Assembly (NCBI GenBank): GCA_040381075.1
Contig: JBEIHX010000020.1
Span: 1 to 64,000, forward strand
Direction: 5' to 3'
Source of the DNA: JBEIHX01 sp040381075
Lineage (GTDB): Bacteria; Pseudomonadota; Alphaproteobacteria; Caulobacterales; Aquidulcibacteraceae
Length of the DNA stretch: 64,000 nt
Part shown: one piece after another, positions 62,807 to 64,000 of the stretch
Numbering within the stretch: position 1 is the first letter of the stretch
Layout: the number at the start of each line of letters is the position of its first letter
Made by a program: the position numbers and the translations under genes
Notes under the pieces: model-generated
The model's input: the letters and a program-made list of their open reading frames with translations, nothing else
What the model was told of the DNA's origin: nothing
Databases searched by the model: none

Positions 62807-63121
62807 GAGACATCCCCTTCGATTGTCTGCAGTTTGGCGAGAAACGTTAACTGACAGAATTAATGTCTCGTAAAAGGGCCGGTGTCCCTGTACCGCCAAC
62901 AGGAGATTTCCAATCGCTGGGGTCAATGGCTGAGCACACTGCGGGCCATGGTGCGCGCCGGGCTCTGCAGTTCTCCCTGCGGTCGCCGCCTTGGGCTGCA
63001 GGTTTCCGGTCAGGGTCGGGTGGATCGAAGTGGTGCGCGCGGGCGTTGCCGCAGTCTGGGGAGCTATCGTGCCATCGCGCGCGTTCGGGATGGGCGCACT
63101 CGGTCGTGCCTACGATGAGTG
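62807..63121. other. 315-bp control region and IS flank
   Basis: No gene is seen. Next to the dioxygenase start is an AT-rich stretch with the interrupted palindrome GACAGAATTAATGTC (62853-62867; half-sites GACA/TGTC), a possible operator. The remainder up to 63121 is probably flank or end sequence of the decayed IS110-type element. Confidence 0.45.
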
Positions 63122-64000
63122 TCAGATCGGTTTTGGACCCCAAACCATCACGACCTCTTGGAAGGTCGTCTTGATGCGCCACATGGTGTGCACGGTCACT
63201 GCCAGCCTGAGAACCAGTGCGACTTTGGCCTCGCGCCAGCCGTGTCTCCGGGCGACCGCCCCGGGCCGAGCCCGAAGCCGTGGCCCGCTCCGGGTTCGGG
63301 AGAAGATGACGTTCGTCGCTGCGAACAGGCGCTGCCTGGTGACGCCATTGGCGCTGTTGGACACCAGCCCGTTCTGGCTGATCTTGCCAGGCTCGTAGGG
63401 TCCGGGCGTCAGCCCGAGGCGAGCGCCCACGCTGGACCATCGCGAAAGCGCAACGCGTCATTGAGGGCCGCCACACCGACCATCGCACTGAACGGTTCGG
63501 GGTCAGGCCACATCATCAGTCAAAAGACGGCTCCGCTCGTCCTGGAAATCGACCATCTTCGACTGTCGAGCTCGGCAATCCGGATGGGGCTTTCGCGCCG
63601 GGTCCGCATGCGGGCTTTGAAGACAGGCACGAGTTCCGGGCGACCGCCAGATCGGCTTCGATAATCTCTCGGCCCGGCGTGTGAACCCGCCGACCAACTT
63701 TTCGAAACTGCCGCGAGACGCCTTAAGCGGCTCCCTGATCTCGTTGTGAAGCTTGACGCGCGTCCCGACCGGTGTCTGGCTTGCCGTGAGCATCGACCGG
63801 TTGACACCGGGCCTGGCAGCTCTTGAGCTGCGGGGCTTGGAACCGGCAGGTGCAGACGATTGGGAGCTGCCCTGCTGAAAAGGCATCTCAAGGCCGAACG
63901 GCCGGCGGGCTGCCCTCCATGCTGACCCGCTCAAGGCCTCCGTTGCATCAACCAGTCGCCAATGGCGTCGGGGCGAGCCGGCGCATGCGCTCCGGCCAAC
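63122..64000 (-). pseudogene. decayed IS110-family transposase
   Basis: Fragments of an IS110-type (DEDD) transposase are spread over different frames. The C-terminal piece at 63122-63430 reads VGARLGLTPGPYEPGKISQNG, then RQRLFAATNVIF, then AKVALVLRLAVTVHTMW, the transposase_20-like end. Upstream pieces include TRVKLHNEIREPLKAS in one frame, RPELVPVFKARM..IAELD in another, and SMEGSPP near the window edge. At least two frameshifts, a stop and an apparent internal deletion make it non-functional. It continues or begins at the window end. Confidence 0.75.

Overview
This is a GC-rich, gene-dense stretch of chromosome. It most likely comes from an alphaproteobacterium of the Caulobacterales/Maricaulales (Hyphomonadaceae) type. 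That placement is an inference from gene content: a fbcFBC/petABC bc1 operon, a TonB-dependent receptor with an MFS sugar importer in the style of the Caulobacter maltose system, a TorF-type porin, PrnA-like halogenases, and conserved alphaproteobacterial hypothetical proteins. I see no rRNA, tRNA, CRISPR array or prophage. The only mobile-element trace is a decayed IS110-type transposase at the right edge.

Layout. 0.1-6.4 kb: a TerB-like duplicated protein, a Tat-exported PhoD-like phosphatase, a small conserved protein, a variant Nudix protein, and a striking secreted 703-aa modular Cys-repeat protein. A 1.2-kb gene-free, repeat-bearing stretch follows. 7.6-13.6 kb: a YghU-like glutathione transferase, an HtrA/Do protease, RarA, an RluA-type pseudouridine synthase and SurE. 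13.8-22.5 kb: an S46 dipeptidyl peptidase, TrmL, the bc1 operon (Rieske, cytochrome b, cytochrome c1) and an orphan AceE/transketolase-like ThDP enzyme. 22.5-29.2 kb: an RND efflux module (tetR-MFP-RND) with a divergent NodT-type outer-membrane factor and a TetR-type operator. 29.4-36.7 kb: a TorF porin, an SDR, a flavoprotein, DUF6285 with an APH-type phosphotransferase, a DUF502 membrane protein, a carotenoid oxygenase and a RusA-like nuclease.

36.9-55.6 kb is the most coherent block, a starch/maltooligosaccharide utilisation locus. It encodes a TonB-dependent receptor, three GH13 enzymes (one a lipoprotein), a GH97 alpha-glucosidase, a lipoprotein esterase with a CBM20-like domain, an MFS importer and a LacI-family regulator. 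Two related flavin-dependent tryptophan-type halogenases bracket it. One is the last gene of the inward-transport/amylase operon, behind a Na+/H+ antiporter. The other lies just downstream of the TonB receptor, has a ten-G tract immediately before its ATG, and faces a JmjC-like cupin protein. The proposed flow is: surface and periplasmic hydrolysis of alpha-glucan, TonB-driven uptake of oligosaccharides, periplasmic GH97/GH13 trimming, MFS import, and cytoplasmic GH13 hydrolysis under LacI control.

56.9-64 kb: a radical SAM protein, a GAF-GGDEF-EAL protein with a degenerate cyclase half, a three-gene run of two PhyH-type dioxygenases and a TylF-type methyltransferase, and the IS110 remnant.

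A recurring oddity is short (12-17 bp) perfect or near-perfect tandem repeats in many of the intergenic gaps. Several candidate intrinsic terminators can be read directly, and the best lies behind the TonB receptor gene.
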